Positions 43,442-52,528 of a DNA stretch of 64,000 bases are shown here, one piece after another (the stretch's first letter is position 1; each line of letters opens with the position of its first letter). The notes beneath the pieces were generated by a model that searched no databases, was not told the DNA's origin, and saw nothing but the letters and a program-made list of their open reading frames with translations. Source of the stretch: Caldicellulosiruptor diazotrophicus (GTDB lineage: Bacteria > Bacillota > Thermoanaerobacteria > Caldicellulosiruptorales > Caldicellulosiruptoraceae); the NCBI RefSeq assembly GCF_017347585.1, contig NZ_AP024480.1:672001-736000 (forward strand), written 5' to 3'. A program made the translations under genes and the position numbers.

Positions 43442-44458
43442 TTGGCTGAAAAATTGTTAGAAGTAAAGAACCTGAAAACATCATTTTTTACACATGTTGG
43501 AGAAGTAAAGGCAGTAAACGATGTTTCGTTTGATGTATATGAGGGGCAGACTGTAGGTATTGTAGGTGAATCTGGAAGCGGGAAAAGTGTGACCTCAATG
43601 TCCATCATGAGACTTATTGCACCGCCTGGAAAAATAGTTGACGGTCAGATTATATTTGAAGGTAAGGATATACTGAAGCTTTCTGAGAAGGAAATGAGAG
43701 ATATTAGAGGAAACAAAATCAGTATGATATTCCAAGACCCGATGACCTCTTTGAATCCTGTTTTTACAATTGGAAATCAGCTAATAGAGGCAATAAAAAT
43801 ACACAATAAAGTCACAATAGCTCAGGCTAAAAAAAGAGCAGTTGAGATGCTAAAATTAGTTGGTATCCCAAGCCCTGAGCGAAGACTTTCGCAGTACCCT
43901 CACGAGTTTTCGGGTGGTATGCGTCAGAGAGTTATGATAGCTATGGCTCTTTCGTGCAACCCCAAGCTTTTAATTGCAGATGAGCCAACAACTGCACTTG
44001 ACGTTACCATCCAGGCTCAGATATTAGACCTTTTGAAAAAACTTCAACAGCAGCTTAATATGTCAATTATACTTATTACTCATGACCTTGGTGTAGTGGC
44101 AGACATATGTCAAAAGGTAATTGTAATGTATGGTGGAATTATTGTAGAGGAAGGAACTGTTGATGATATATTTTACAACCCCAAGCATCCGTATACATGG
44201 GGGCTTTTAAGGTCTGTGCCGAAGATGCATTTAGGTCTTAAAAAAAGGCTTGTGCCAATAGAAGGACAGCCACCAGATCTTCTAAAGCCGCCAAAAGGAT
44301 GTCCGTTTGCGCCAAGGTGCGAATATGCAATGAGAGTATGCTTGGAAGCAAGACCACCACTTTTCGAAGTTGGGGACGAGCACAGGTCAAGATGCTGGCT
44401 GAATCACCAGTATGCTCCACAGAGCTTGCTGGAAAAGGCAAAAGTAGCAAACGAATAA
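43442..44458 (+). CDS. oppD: Oligopeptide/dipeptide ABC transporter, ATPase 1 (OppD/DppD)
   Basis: 338 residues. Walker [10 protein letters not shown]-loop [14 protein letters not shown], signature SGGMRQR, Walker [14 protein letters not shown] and H-loop LITHDLG are present. The C-terminal extension holds [20 protein letters not shown], the cysteine motif that binds an Fe-S cluster in characterised Opp/Dpp ATPases. The TTG start at 43442 is preceded by GAGGTG. oppF follows, starting 34 nt after its stop. Confidence 0.93.
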   Translation: MAEKLLEVKNLKTSFFTHVGEVKAVNDVSFDVYEGQTVGIVGESGSGKSVTSMSIMRLIAPPGKIVDGQIIFEGKDILKLSEKEMRDIRGNKISMIFQDPMTSLNPVFTIGNQLIEAIKIHNKVTIAQAKKRAVEMLKLVGIPSPERRLSQYPHEFSGGMRQRVMIAMALSCNPKLLIADEPTTALDVTIQAQILDLLKKLQQQLNMSIILITHDLGVVADICQKVIVMYGGIIVEEGTVDDIFYNPKHPYTWGLLRSVPKMHLGLKKRLVPIEGQPPDLLKPPKGCPFAPRCEYAMRVCLEARPPLFEVGDEHRSRCWLNHQYAPQSLLEKAKVANE

Positions 44459-44492
44459 GTTTAAGTTGCAATTCAAGAGGCAGGTGGAGAAG

Positions 44493-45458
44493 TTGAATGA
44501 GGTTTTGATTGAAGTAAAAAATTTAAAAAAGTATTTTCCAGTAAAAATGGGACTGGGGAAAAAAGGATATATAAAAGCGGTGGATGATGTAAGCTTTTTC
44601 ATAAAAAAGGGTGAGACACTGGGACTTGTTGGTGAAAGCGGCTGTGGCAAGTCTACAACAGGAAGAACTATCATAAGGCTTTATGAGCCAACAAGCGGGC
44701 AGATTATATTCAAAGGAGAAGATATAACAAAAAAAGACATGCTTCCTTATAGAAAATCCATGCAGATGATTTTCCAGGACCCATATGCCTCACTCAATCC
44801 AAGGATGACAGTTGGTGATATTATAGGTGAGCCGCTTGAGATACACAATATTGCCAAAGGGAATGAAAAAAAAGAAAGAGTTCAAGAACTCTTAAGACTT
44901 GTAGGCCTCAATAGTGAACATGCAAACAGATATCCACACGAGTTTTCTGGTGGTCAGAGGCAGAGAATAGGTATTGCAAGGGCATTGGCAGTTGAACCTG
45001 AATTTATCATCTGCGATGAGCCAATTTCAGCGCTTGATGTATCAATTCAGGCTCAGATTGTGAATATGCTGGAAGACCTGCAGCAGCAGCTTGGACTTAC
45101 TTACCTTTTTATTGCTCATGACCTGTCAATGGTAAAGCATATAAGCAGCAGGGTAGGTGTAATGTATTTAGGAAAGCTTGTGGAACTTGCAGAAAGTAAC
45201 GAACTTTATAGTAATCCTTTGCATCCGTACACACAAGCACTTCTTTCCGCAATACCAATACCTGACCCGAAAATCTCTAAAGAAAGGACAAGGATTATAT
45301 TAGAGGGAGATGTTCCAAGCCCCCTCAATCCACCAACCGGTTGTAGGTTTAGAACAAGATGCAGGTATGCGTTTGACAGGTGCAAAGAGGAAGAGCCAGT
45401 ACTTAAGGATGTAGGTTGTGGTCATTACGTAGCCTGCCATTTGATGGACAGAAAATAA
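44493..45458 (+). CDS. oppF: Oligopeptide/dipeptide ABC transporter, ATPase 2 (OppF/DppF)
   Basis: About 321 residues. Walker [35 protein letters not shown], signature SGGQRQR, Walker [15 protein letters not shown] and H-loop IAHDLSM. The C-terminal [21 protein letters not shown] carries the Fe-S type cysteines. TTG 44493 is preferred over 44466 because AGGTGGAG (44481-44488) lies just before it and the shorter product starts [15 protein letters not shown]. It heterodimerises with OppD. Confidence 0.92.
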   Translation: MNEVLIEVKNLKKYFPVKMGLGKKGYIKAVDDVSFFIKKGETLGLVGESGCGKSTTGRTIIRLYEPTSGQIIFKGEDITKKDMLPYRKSMQMIFQDPYASLNPRMTVGDIIGEPLEIHNIAKGNEKKERVQELLRLVGLNSEHANRYPHEFSGGQRQRIGIARALAVEPEFIICDEPISALDVSIQAQIVNMLEDLQQQLGLTYLFIAHDLSMVKHISSRVGVMYLGKLVELAESNELYSNPLHPYTQALLSAIPIPDPKISKERTRIILEGDVPSPLNPPTGCRFRTRCRYAFDRCKEEEPVLKDVGCGHYVACHLMDRK

Positions 45459-45514
45459 GGCAGGCTGCGTGAAGATAAAAAAATAAAAATTTTGATGTGA
45501 GGAGGAGAGTGTTT

Positions 45515-47125
45515 ATGAAGAAACGTATTATTGCTGCCTTTATTTTGGTTGTGTTCCTTGTGACAGGTTTATTTTTAAGCTCAAATTACAAGGGAGCAGT
45601 AGCTGCTTCATCAAAACAGGTTTTTACGTACATCAATGGTGCTGAACCAAGATATTTAGATCCAGCACTCAACACTGCTGCTGATGCTGCAAACATTATA
45701 ATCAACGTTTTTGAAGGTTTGACAAGAGTAAATGTAAAAGGCGAAACTGTTCCAGGTATGGCTGAAAAATGGACAGTTTCAAAAGACGGGCTTACTTACA
45801 CATTCTATATAAGAAAGAATGCAAAGTGGTCGGATGGAAAACCTGTTACAGCATACGATTTTGAGTATGCATGGAAAAGAGCGTTAGACCCAAAAACAGC
45901 GTCTGAGTATGCATATCAGCTTTTCTACATCAAAAATGGTCAAAAATTCAATGAAGGTAAAGCAAAAGCATCTGATGTTGGTGTGAAGGCGTTAAATGAT
46001 ACAACTTTACAGGTTACATTGGAAGCACCTACACCATACTTCTTAGAACTTACAAACTTCCCAACATACTTCCCAGTAAGAAAAGATATAGTAGAAAAGT
46101 ATGGTGACAAATGGGCAACTGATCCAAAGACATATATTGGCAATGGTCCGTTTATCATGACAAAATGGGTACACAACTCATATATTGAGTTTAAGAAGAA
46201 TCCAAAATATTGGGATGCAAAATCTATAACACTTGAAAAGATTGTTTACAAGCTTTCGGAAGACGACAAAGCAAACCTTATGGCATATGAAGCAGGTCAG
46301 GTTGACGGTGCAGAGTCTGTGCCAACTGACGAGATTCCAAGATTAATCAAAGAAAAGAAAATGAAGATATGGCCACTTCTTGGCACATACTACTATGATG
46401 TAAACTGCAAGGTAAAACCATTTAATGACAAGAGAGTAAGACAAGCTCTTTCGCTTGCAATTGACAGAACATATATCGTGGAAAATATTGGTAAGCTTGG
46501 ACAAAAGCCAGCAACAGGCTTTGTACCATACGGTATAAAAGGTATTTCTAAAGATTTCAGAGACGAATCAGGACACTTTCTACCAGTAAAAGCTGATTTA
46601 GCAAAAGCGAAAAAGCTTTTAGCAGAAGCTGGATATCCAAACGGAAAGGGCTTCCCAGAAATAGAGATTATATATAACACAAGTGAAGGACATAAGAAGA
46701 TTGCAGAAGCTATCCAAAACATGTGGCAACAGCTTGGTATAAAAGTAAAACTTTCTAACATGGACTGGAAGGTTCTGCTAGAAAGAAGACATAAAAAGGA
46801 TTACATGGTTGCAAGAGACGGCTGGCTTGGCGACTATGTTGATCCAATGACATTCTTGGACTTATTCACATCATACAGCGATAACAACAACACTAACTGG
46901 AGCAATCCAAAATATGATGAGCTTGTAATAAAAGCAAAGAAGACCTCAGATAGAAAGCAGAGAATGCAGTATATGATGGAGGCAGAAAAGATTTTGATGC
47001 AAGACTATGCAATAATTCCAATTTACTTCTATGTAAAAGGTCATGTACTCAGAGACTATGTAAAGAACTATTACATTTCGCCGCTTGGATTTAACTACTT
47101 CATGTATGCTAAGATTGTAAAGTAA
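45515..47125 (+). CDS. oppA: Oligopeptide ABC transporter, substrate-binding protein (OppA-like)
   Basis: About 536 residues, solute-binding family 5. Segments include NGAEPRYLDPALNTAADAANIIINVFEGL, VPGMAEKWTVSKDGLTYTFYIRKNAKWSDGKPVTAYDF and KPFNDKRVRQALSLAIDRTYIVENI. The N-terminus is a signal peptide (KKRIIAAFILVVFLVTGLFLS...AVAAS) without a lipobox cysteine, unusual for a Gram-positive binding protein. ATG 45515 is preceded by GAGGAGAG; an earlier GTG 45497 lies inside that site. It is the last gene of the operon and its binding specificity is not predictable beyond peptides. Confidence 0.93.
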   Translation: MKKRIIAAFILVVFLVTGLFLSSNYKGAVAASSKQVFTYINGAEPRYLDPALNTAADAANIIINVFEGLTRVNVKGETVPGMAEKWTVSKDGLTYTFYIRKNAKWSDGKPVTAYDFEYAWKRALDPKTASEYAYQLFYIKNGQKFNEGKAKASDVGVKALNDTTLQVTLEAPTPYFLELTNFPTYFPVRKDIVEKYGDKWATDPKTYIGNGPFIMTKWVHNSYIEFKKNPKYWDAKSITLEKIVYKLSEDDKANLMAYEAGQVDGAESVPTDEIPRLIKEKKMKIWPLLGTYYYDVNCKVKPFNDKRVRQALSLAIDRTYIVENIGKLGQKPATGFVPYGIKGISKDFRDESGHFLPVKADLAKAKKLLAEAGYPNGKGFPEIEIIYNTSEGHKKIAEAIQNMWQQLGIKVKLSNMDWKVLLERRHKKDYMVARDGWLGDYVDPMTFLDLFTSYSDNNNTNWSNPKYDELVIKAKKTSDRKQRMQYMMEAEKILMQDYAIIPIYFYVKGHVLRDYVKNYYISPLGFNYFMYAKIVK

Positions 47126-47148
47126 ATTGTAATGGAGTAAAATAATAA

Positions 47149-47188
47149 GGGAAGGGCAAAAGAAGAATTTTTTGCTCTTCCCTTTTTT
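47149..47188 (+). terminator. Intrinsic terminator of oligopeptide operon
   Basis: A 13-bp stem with one mismatch (47149-47161 with 47170-47182), 8-nt loop and a T run, 24 nt after the oppA stop. Confidence 0.85.
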
Positions 47189-47234
47189 GCTTTAGAATCG
47201 AAAAAATCTTACTTTTGGGCAGGTGAGATGGGCA

Positions 47235-47828
47235 ATGGAATTTGCTTTAAAATTTAGGAAAGTTTTGCTAATACTTACTCTTGCAAGTTTCTTGATGCTT
47301 ATTGTGACAGGGTGTTCAAGCAGTCAAGACGATATAAACAAAAAGGTTAGGATTGTGCTTGTTGGCAATTTCATTGGTGATGAAAACGCTCAAAAGCTGA
47401 TTTCAGAGCTTGAGAAAAAATCAGGTGATCAAGTTTTCATTGATCAGATACTTTACACTGGCGGCACTCCTAAATCCGAGCAGGAGTTTGCGTTTATGCA
47501 AAAACTTATGGTGATGCTTGCTGCGGGCGAGGGAGATATTTATATCCTTGACAAAAAACTATTTACAAACTATGCCCAAAATGGAGCGTTTTATTCTCTA
47601 AAGTCTTTTGTGAGAAAAAATAAACTGGATGAATTTGTAGACGATACATGCTATGTTAAAATGAAAGACAAATCAACAAAAGATTTGTATGGTGTTAAGG
47701 CAGACAAAGTTTTATTGCTTAAAAAATACGGATTTAATACAGAGAATAAATATATAGCCATTTATGTCAGAAGCAACAAGTTCTCACGTGCACAAAAAGT
47801 CCTGTTAGCTCTTCTGAAGGCTAAGTAA
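47235..47828 (+). CDS. Small uncharacterised lipoprotein
   Basis: About 197 residues. A signal peptide ends in lipobox VTGC, so the mature protein is a membrane-bound lipoprotein. The remaining sequence contains VRIVLVGNFIGDENAQKLISELEK and MLAAGEGDIYILDKKLF; the second resembles a strand-helix of solute-binding proteins that places a residue facing ligand, but it is too short for a complete binding protein. I do not recognise a named family. ATG 47235 follows AGGTGAG. Its 3' end overlaps the convergent M20 gene by 24 nt. Confidence 0.7.
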   Translation: MEFALKFRKVLLILTLASFLMLIVTGCSSSQDDINKKVRIVLVGNFIGDENAQKLISELEKKSGDQVFIDQILYTGGTPKSEQEFAFMQKLMVMLAAGEGDIYILDKKLFTNYAQNGAFYSLKSFVRKNKLDEFVDDTCYVKMKDKSTKDLYGVKADKVLLLKKYGFNTENKYIAIYVRSNKFSRAQKVLLALLKAK

Positions 47829-48941
47829 ATACCCTGCCAAAAGAAATATACCGTAAAAGATACTGTTTTCTGATGCATCAAAATATGGTGAGTGCAAAGG
47901 ATTTTCTCCTTTGCCTTTTTCTTTTATGCCGAGCCTGAAATAAACCGAAGGAATTATTTGACAGTAAAATGCAAAGTCTTCTGCTGTAAAGCTTGGGATT
48001 GCCTTTTTTACATTTTTAGGACCAAGAAGTTTTTTTGCTACATCAAGAAACTCTTCAGTAGCTTGATAGCTATTTATCAAAGGTGGATATTGAAAATAAT
48101 AATTTATATTCACATGGCAATCATATTTTTGGGCAGAAAGTTTTGCAAGTTTTTTTATGTTTTTATAGATAAATTCTTGCATACTGCTATCAAACGTTCT
48201 TACAGTTCCTTTTATTTTACACGTTTCAGAGATGACGTTAAATGTTTCTCCACTGTTTATCGAAGAAAAAGAGATGTGAAAAGAATATAACTTATTGGAA
48301 AATGCGCTGAAAAAGTTATTACTACTTTGAATAAAATCGGTGGCAGGATAAATTGGATTTTTGGTTGCTTCTGGCATTGCAGCATGCCCACCTTTTCCAA
48401 TAAACTCAATCTCAAAATCATCCACGCTTGCCATGATAGCTCCACTTGAAACCTCAATTGTTCCAACATCAACACCTGGCCATACGTGAAATCCCAAAAG
48501 CTTTGTCACCTTTGGGTTTTCAAGTCCGCCTTCTTCGATTACTCTTTTTGCGCCTCCTGGCCCTTCCTCAGCAGGCTGAAATATAAACTTGACACATCCT
48601 TCAAAGCCCATGTCAACAAGAACCTTTGCTGTCCCCAGTACCACTGCCATATGAAAGTCGTGACCACAGCAGTGTCTTGGTTGACCTTCCACCAAAATAG
48701 CGTCCATGTCGCTTCTTATTCCAATACATTCTTCAGACCTATTTATAATTCCAATAACGCCTGTTTTTGCTATTGGAAAGTTTTCAATGCCCCACTCTGA
48801 AAGTCTTTCTGTGATATATTTTTGTGTCTTATACTCTTCGTACGAAAGTTCGGCGAGTCTATTTAAATCTCTTCTGATGCTAATGAAAAGCTCCATATTT
48901 TTTCTGATAGTATCTTTAAGTTTTTCAGCACAAAACTCCAC
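47805..48941 (-). CDS. M20 family amidohydrolase (N-acyl amino acid or peptide hydrolase)
   Basis: 378 residues, M20D-type. Metal-site segments are CCGHDFHMAVVLG (Cys and His ligands near 92), FQPAEEGPGGAKRVIEEG, FHVWP and a C-terminal FTAEDFAFY. The lid domain insert is present (GKGGHAAMPEATKNPI). Typical substrates are N-acyl amino acids, hippurate or diaminopimelate precursors. The start is GTG 48941 with AGGAGGT upstream. It lies just downstream of the MocR regulator in the same direction. Confidence 0.88.
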   Translation of the reverse strand: MEFCAEKLKDTIRKNMELFISIRRDLNRLAELSYEEYKTQKYITERLSEWGIENFPIAKTGVIGIINRSEECIGIRSDMDAILVEGQPRHCCGHDFHMAVVLGTAKVLVDMGFEGCVKFIFQPAEEGPGGAKRVIEEGGLENPKVTKLLGFHVWPGVDVGTIEVSSGAIMASVDDFEIEFIGKGGHAAMPEATKNPIYPATDFIQSSNNFFSAFSNKLYSFHISFSSINSGETFNVISETCKIKGTVRTFDSSMQEFIYKNIKKLAKLSAQKYDCHVNINYYFQYPPLINSYQATEEFLDVAKKLLGPKNVKKAIPSFTAEDFAFYCQIIPSVYFRLGIKEKGKGENPLHSPYFDASENSIFYGIFLLAGYLLSLQKS

Positions 48942-48944
48942 TTT

Positions 48945-50333
48945 TCATACCTCCTCTTTTTGGTAAGCTGAATTCAAAACCTTTTGAATTTTCTGCATGG
49001 CTATTTGAAGCTCATCTTCTTTACAATCTAAAAAACTTATTCTGAAAAAGTTTGTAGAGGCAGGTTTGTGATAAAAACATGTATGGGGCTGCACTAAAAC
49101 CCTTTGTGTTTTGAGTTTGTTATAAATAGTAGCAGATGATATCGTTGGTGGAAGGTAGAAAGAAACAAATATTCCCTGAACATCTTGAGTAAACAGCCTG
49201 TCGTCTATTTGCAGGTCTTTCGCCAATCTTAAAAATAGCTTTTGTCTTTGGTTTATGTATGCTTTCAAGTTTTCTATGTGCTTGTCAAAGAAGTTTTTCA
49301 AAAAATAATAAAAAGATACCTGTATCAAAAGCGATGTTGAGATATCTGCCATTGACTTGTAGTATGCAACCTCTTCGGAAAGATGCCTTGGTGCGACAAC
49401 AAATCCAATCCTCAGTGCAGGCATTGTAACGGTTGAAAAGCTCTTTATGTAAAACACCCTGTCGTATTTGTCATATGCTTTGATTGGTAAAATTCCTTCA
49501 TCCACACCTATATCACTTAAAAAATCATCTTCAATGATGTAAAAATCATATTTTTGTGAAATCTCACACAGATACTCCTTGTACTCTTTGCTGTATGAAA
49601 CCCCGGTTGGATTTTGCGAAAAAGGAATAATGTATATGGCCTTTGGTGAAAACTTTTTAATGTAATCTTCTATATTTTGCATCTGGTCAATGTCAATACT
49701 AACAATGTTCAGGTGCATATTGCTAAATATATGGTATGCACCAAGGTACGATGGATTTTCCAAAAATATTGTATCGCCAGGCTTTAAAAAACTTTTTGTT
49801 GTAATCTCAATTCCCTGCTGAGCACCTGATACAACTGTGAGCTCTTGAGGGCTTGTAACAATCCCAAGCTTTTTAAGATATGTCTCTACCAAGTACTCCT
49901 TTAGAGGATTTTTAAAATGTTCGATATAATCGAAAATCTGCGGTGAATACTCTTCAATTGCGCAGTTTAAAGAATTTTTGAACCATTCGATGGGGTATAG
50001 GCTATATGGAAGCTTTGATGAAGCCAAATTGATGTAACCTTGAGCATCTATAAGGTTTTCTTCCTCAAAAATGATTTTATCCTGATACTCACTGTATACA
50101 ACGTAATAGCCACTTCCAGGGGTTGCTTTGATATAGCCTTCATTTTCAAGCTTGCTCAGCGCCTTTGTCACAGTGGAAAGATTCACATTTAACATCTTGC
50201 AAAGATTTCTCACAGACGGAAGCCTCTGCATATAACTAATCTCACCTGACAAGATCTTTTGCTTTATATCTTCATAAAGCTGAAGGTAAAGAGGCTTTTT
50301 TGAATTCTTGTCAATCTGTATCGATACACTCAT
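48945..50333 (-). CDS. pdxR: PdxR-type MocR regulator (GntR HTH-aminotransferase)
   Basis: 462 residues: a GntR-type winged helix (about 1-75: KPLYLQLYEDIKQKILSGEI...LPSVRNLCKMLNVNLSTVTKALSKLENEGYI) then a fold-type I aminotransferase-like domain with the PLP lysine in FYIKSFSTVTMPALRIGF. MocR proteins divergent from pdxST act as PdxR: they sense PLP and control the vitamin B6 genes. That is the arrangement here, over shared promoter DNA. The M20 peptidase gene downstream could be in the same transcript, starting 3 nt after this stop. Confidence 0.88.
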   Translation of the reverse strand: MSVSIQIDKNSKKPLYLQLYEDIKQKILSGEISYMQRLPSVRNLCKMLNVNLSTVTKALSKLENEGYIKATPGSGYYVVYSEYQDKIIFEEENLIDAQGYINLASSKLPYSLYPIEWFKNSLNCAIEEYSPQIFDYIEHFKNPLKEYLVETYLKKLGIVTSPQELTVVSGAQQGIEITTKSFLKPGDTIFLENPSYLGAYHIFSNMHLNIVSIDIDQMQNIEDYIKKFSPKAIYIIPFSQNPTGVSYSKEYKEYLCEISQKYDFYIIEDDFLSDIGVDEGILPIKAYDKYDRVFYIKSFSTVTMPALRIGFVVAPRHLSEEVAYYKSMADISTSLLIQVSFYYFLKNFFDKHIENLKAYINQRQKLFLRLAKDLQIDDRLFTQDVQGIFVSFYLPPTISSATIYNKLKTQRVLVQPHTCFYHKPASTNFFRISFLDCKEDELQIAMQKIQKVLNSAYQKEEV

Positions 50334-50346
50334 AATTCATCCCGTC

Positions 50347-50395
50347 TTTACACACAGTTTATTTTAATTATAATAAAGTGGACAAAAGACTTCAA
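50347..50395. promoter_or_regulatory. Overlapping divergent pdxST/pdxR promoters with PdxR-like box
   Basis: For pdxS: TTTACA (50347-50352), 16 nt, TATAAT (50369-50374). For pdxR on the minus strand: TTGAAG (50390-50395), 17 nt, TATAAT (50367-50372). The two -10 boxes overlap. AAAGTGGAC at 50375-50383 lies between them and matches the AAAGTGG-type half site described for PdxR regulators. Confidence 0.75.
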
Positions 50396-50425
50396 CAAAT
50401 TATATCGATACGGAGGTGCTAAATT

Positions 50426-51316
50426 ATGAGCGAGATTGTAAATGAAAGATATGAGCTCAATAAAAATCTTGCACAGATGTTAAAAGGCGGTGTCATCATG
50501 GATGTGACATCTCCAAAAGAGGCTGAAATTGCAGAAAAAGCAGGTGCTGTTGCTGTTATGGCTCTCCAAAAAGTTCCGGCAGACCTGCGCAAAGAAGGCA
50601 AGGTTGCGAGGATGGCTGACCCGAAAATTATATTGGAAATTAAAAGTGCTGTTTCAATACCTGTTATGGCAAAGGTAAGAATCGGACATTTTGTTGAGGC
50701 TCAGATTTTAGAAGCACTTGGCATCGACTATATTGATGAGAGCGAGGTCTTGACGCCTGCTGATGAGGAGCATCACATTGATAAGTGGAAGTTCAAAGCT
50801 GCGTTCGTGTGCGGTGCAAGAGATTTGGGTGAGGCTTTGAGAAGAATTCAAGAAGGTGCTTCCATGATAAGAACAAAAGGTGAGGCTGGGACAGGAAATG
50901 TTGTTGAGGCGGTAAGACACCTTCGCAGAATAAACAAGCAAATTAGCTATGCTGCATCGCTAAATAGTGATGAGCTTTATGCATATGCAAAGGAACTTGG
51001 AGTGTCTTATGAACTTTTGAAAAAAACAGCCGAGCTCAAACGTCTTCCCGTTGTCAACTTTGCGGCGGGCGGAATTGCAACACCAGCTGATGCAGCTTTA
51101 ATGATGCAGCTTGGAGCAGATGGTGTGTTTGTTGGTTCTGGTATTTTCAAGAGCAAAAATCCTGAGAAAAGAGCAAGGGCAATTGTGATGGCAACCACAT
51201 ATTACAATGACCCCAAAATACTGGCAGAAATATCATATGACCTTGGAGAAGAGATGGAAGGTATAGATTTGAGAAATCTTTCTGAGCATGAACTTTTGCA
51301 GTTTAGGGGGAATTAA
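50426..51316 (+). CDS. pdxS: Pyridoxal 5'-phosphate synthase, synthase subunit
   Basis: 296 residues, very conserved. [25 protein letters not shown] begins the barrel, and [22 protein letters not shown] contains the catalytic lysine. [16 protein letters not shown] and [29 protein letters not shown] are phosphate-binding loops. With PdxT it makes PLP from ribose 5-phosphate, glyceraldehyde 3-phosphate and glutamine ammonia. CGGAGGTG precedes the ATG. Confidence 0.97.
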   Translation: MSEIVNERYELNKNLAQMLKGGVIMDVTSPKEAEIAEKAGAVAVMALQKVPADLRKEGKVARMADPKIILEIKSAVSIPVMAKVRIGHFVEAQILEALGIDYIDESEVLTPADEEHHIDKWKFKAAFVCGARDLGEALRRIQEGASMIRTKGEAGTGNVVEAVRHLRRINKQISYAASLNSDELYAYAKELGVSYELLKKTAELKRLPVVNFAAGGIATPADAALMMQLGADGVFVGSGIFKSKNPEKRARAIVMATTYYNDPKILAEISYDLGEEMEGIDLRNLSEHELLQFRGN

Positions 51317-51319
51317 AAA

Positions 51320-51886
51320 TTGAAGACAATAGGAGTTCTGGCGTTTCAAGGCGGAGTTATAGAACATGTGAAAAAGATAGAAGAGCTTGGGGCAAAGCCT
51401 CAGCTTGTCAAGAAAAAAGAGGACTTAAAAAGCCTTGACGGCTTAATTTTGCCTGGGGGAGAAAGCACTACAATTGGAAAATTTTTGATTGAAACAGGTT
51501 TAAAAGATCAGATTTTAAGCTTGATATATGAAGGCATGCCAGTTTGGGGAACATGTGCCGGTGCAATTTTGCTTTCTAAAAATATCAAAAACCAGGGAAG
51601 TGGTGTTCTTCCCGTTCTTAACATAGTGATAGAAAGAAATGCCTATGGAAGCCAGCTTGACAGTTTCAAAAAAGAAGTTTTTGTCCCAAGATTCAACATA
51701 GCCACAGAGTGCATTTTTATAAGAGCGCCGAGGATTGTTGAGGTAGCAGAAGGTGTTGAGGTTTTAGCAGAGCTTGAAACTCCAATTGCAGTTTTGCAAA
51801 AAAATATCTTAGCTACAACATTTCATCCAGAGCTTACATCTCAAAATTATTGGCATTCTTTCTTTGTGGAGAATGTGGTAAAATAA
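51320..51886 (+). CDS. pdxT: Pyridoxal 5'-phosphate synthase, glutaminase subunit
   Basis: 188 residues. Class I glutaminase features are GVLAFQGGVIEHV, LILPGGESTTIGK, the nucleophile in GTCAGAILLS (Cys near 79) and the TTFHPEL His/Glu pair near 168-170. It produces ammonia and passes it to PdxS. The TTG start at 51320 is 3 nt after pdxS, with AGGGGG upstream. Confidence 0.96.
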   Translation: MKTIGVLAFQGGVIEHVKKIEELGAKPQLVKKKEDLKSLDGLILPGGESTTIGKFLIETGLKDQILSLIYEGMPVWGTCAGAILLSKNIKNQGSGVLPVLNIVIERNAYGSQLDSFKKEVFVPRFNIATECIFIRAPRIVEVAEGVEVLAELETPIAVLQKNILATTFHPELTSQNYWHSFFVENVVK

Positions 51887-51889
51887 ATT

Positions 51890-52054
51890 CTAAAGGTTTT
51901 CTTTTTCTTTCTCTTTTTTTCCCTTAACACTTTCTCCTGGTTCAAAAAACAGGCAAAAATCAGTACAGTATTTTGAGGGTGGACAAACGTGGGTTTTTAA
52001 GCAGTATCCATCTTTTTGATATTTGCAGGGATACCAGCAGCTTATAAAACTCAT
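51890..52054 (-). CDS. Small Cys-rich protein (54 aa)
   Basis: A complete 54-residue frame, shorter than usual ORF cut-offs. It begins MSFISCWYPCKYQKDGYC and has six cysteines (6, 10, 18, 24, 30, 34) and a His at 22, then ends in a strongly charged tail (KGKKEKEKENL). The Cys spacing suggests a zinc- or iron-sulfur-bound mini-domain. A strong AAAGGAGGG lies at the right distance before ATG 52054. Small Cys-rich proteins of this look occur near acpS in Clostridia, sometimes misnamed hydroxymyristoyl-ACP dehydratase. It is convergent with pdxT and divergent from acpS. Function unknown. Confidence 0.78.
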   Translation of the reverse strand: MSFISCWYPCKYQKDGYCLKTHVCPPSKYCTDFCLFFEPGESVKGKKEKEKENL

Positions 52055-52139
52055 GTTTAGTCCCTCCTTTCATTTATATTTTTTGCTGTTTTTCAAGCAA
52101 AAATTATGCAATATTTAACTCAGAAGGAGAAAATAGTTT

Positions 52140-52505
52140 ATGATATTTAATATTGGAATTGATATTGTTGAAGTGGACAGATTCAAAGATATGAAAAGAT
52201 TTGATGAATTTTTAAAAAGGGTGTTTACTTCCTGTGAGCTTGAATATATAAAACAGAAAAGATATAATCCTGAGACAATAGCAGGGTATTTTGCTGCAAA
52301 AGAAGCAGTTGCCAAAGCACTTTCAACAGGAGTTGTTTTTTGCTTTAAAGACATAGAAATACAAAAGGGGAAAACTGGCTGTCCAATGGTGAAGCTTTAT
52401 AACAGGGCAGAGGCTCTTTGTTTTGAGCTTGGAATTAAAAATATTGTGGTGAGTATATCTCACCAAAAATCGGTTGCAGTTGCAGTTGCCATTGCTGAAA
52501 AATAA
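52140..52505 (+). CDS. acpS: Holo-[acyl-carrier-protein] synthase
   Basis: 121 residues, normal length. GIDIVEVDRF near the N-terminus holds the magnesium Asp, and YFAAKEAVAKALSTG holds the Glu and the CoA-contact Lys. It transfers 4'-phosphopantetheine from CoA to ACP. AAGGAGAAAA precedes the ATG. It begins a run of acpS, nnr, a lipoprotein and alr, a Firmicute order. Confidence 0.95.
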   Translation: MIFNIGIDIVEVDRFKDMKRFDEFLKRVFTSCELEYIKQKRYNPETIAGYFAAKEAVAKALSTGVVFCFKDIEIQKGKTGCPMVKLYNRAEALCFELGIKNIVVSISHQKSVAVAVAIAEK

Positions 52506-52528
52506 AAAAAAAAAAGAAGGGATGATAA

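Noticed and set aside
48257-48800. Plus-strand reading frames opposite the M20 peptidase
   Set aside because: They lie fully inside a clear M20 gene on the other strand, with no ribosome site or domain.
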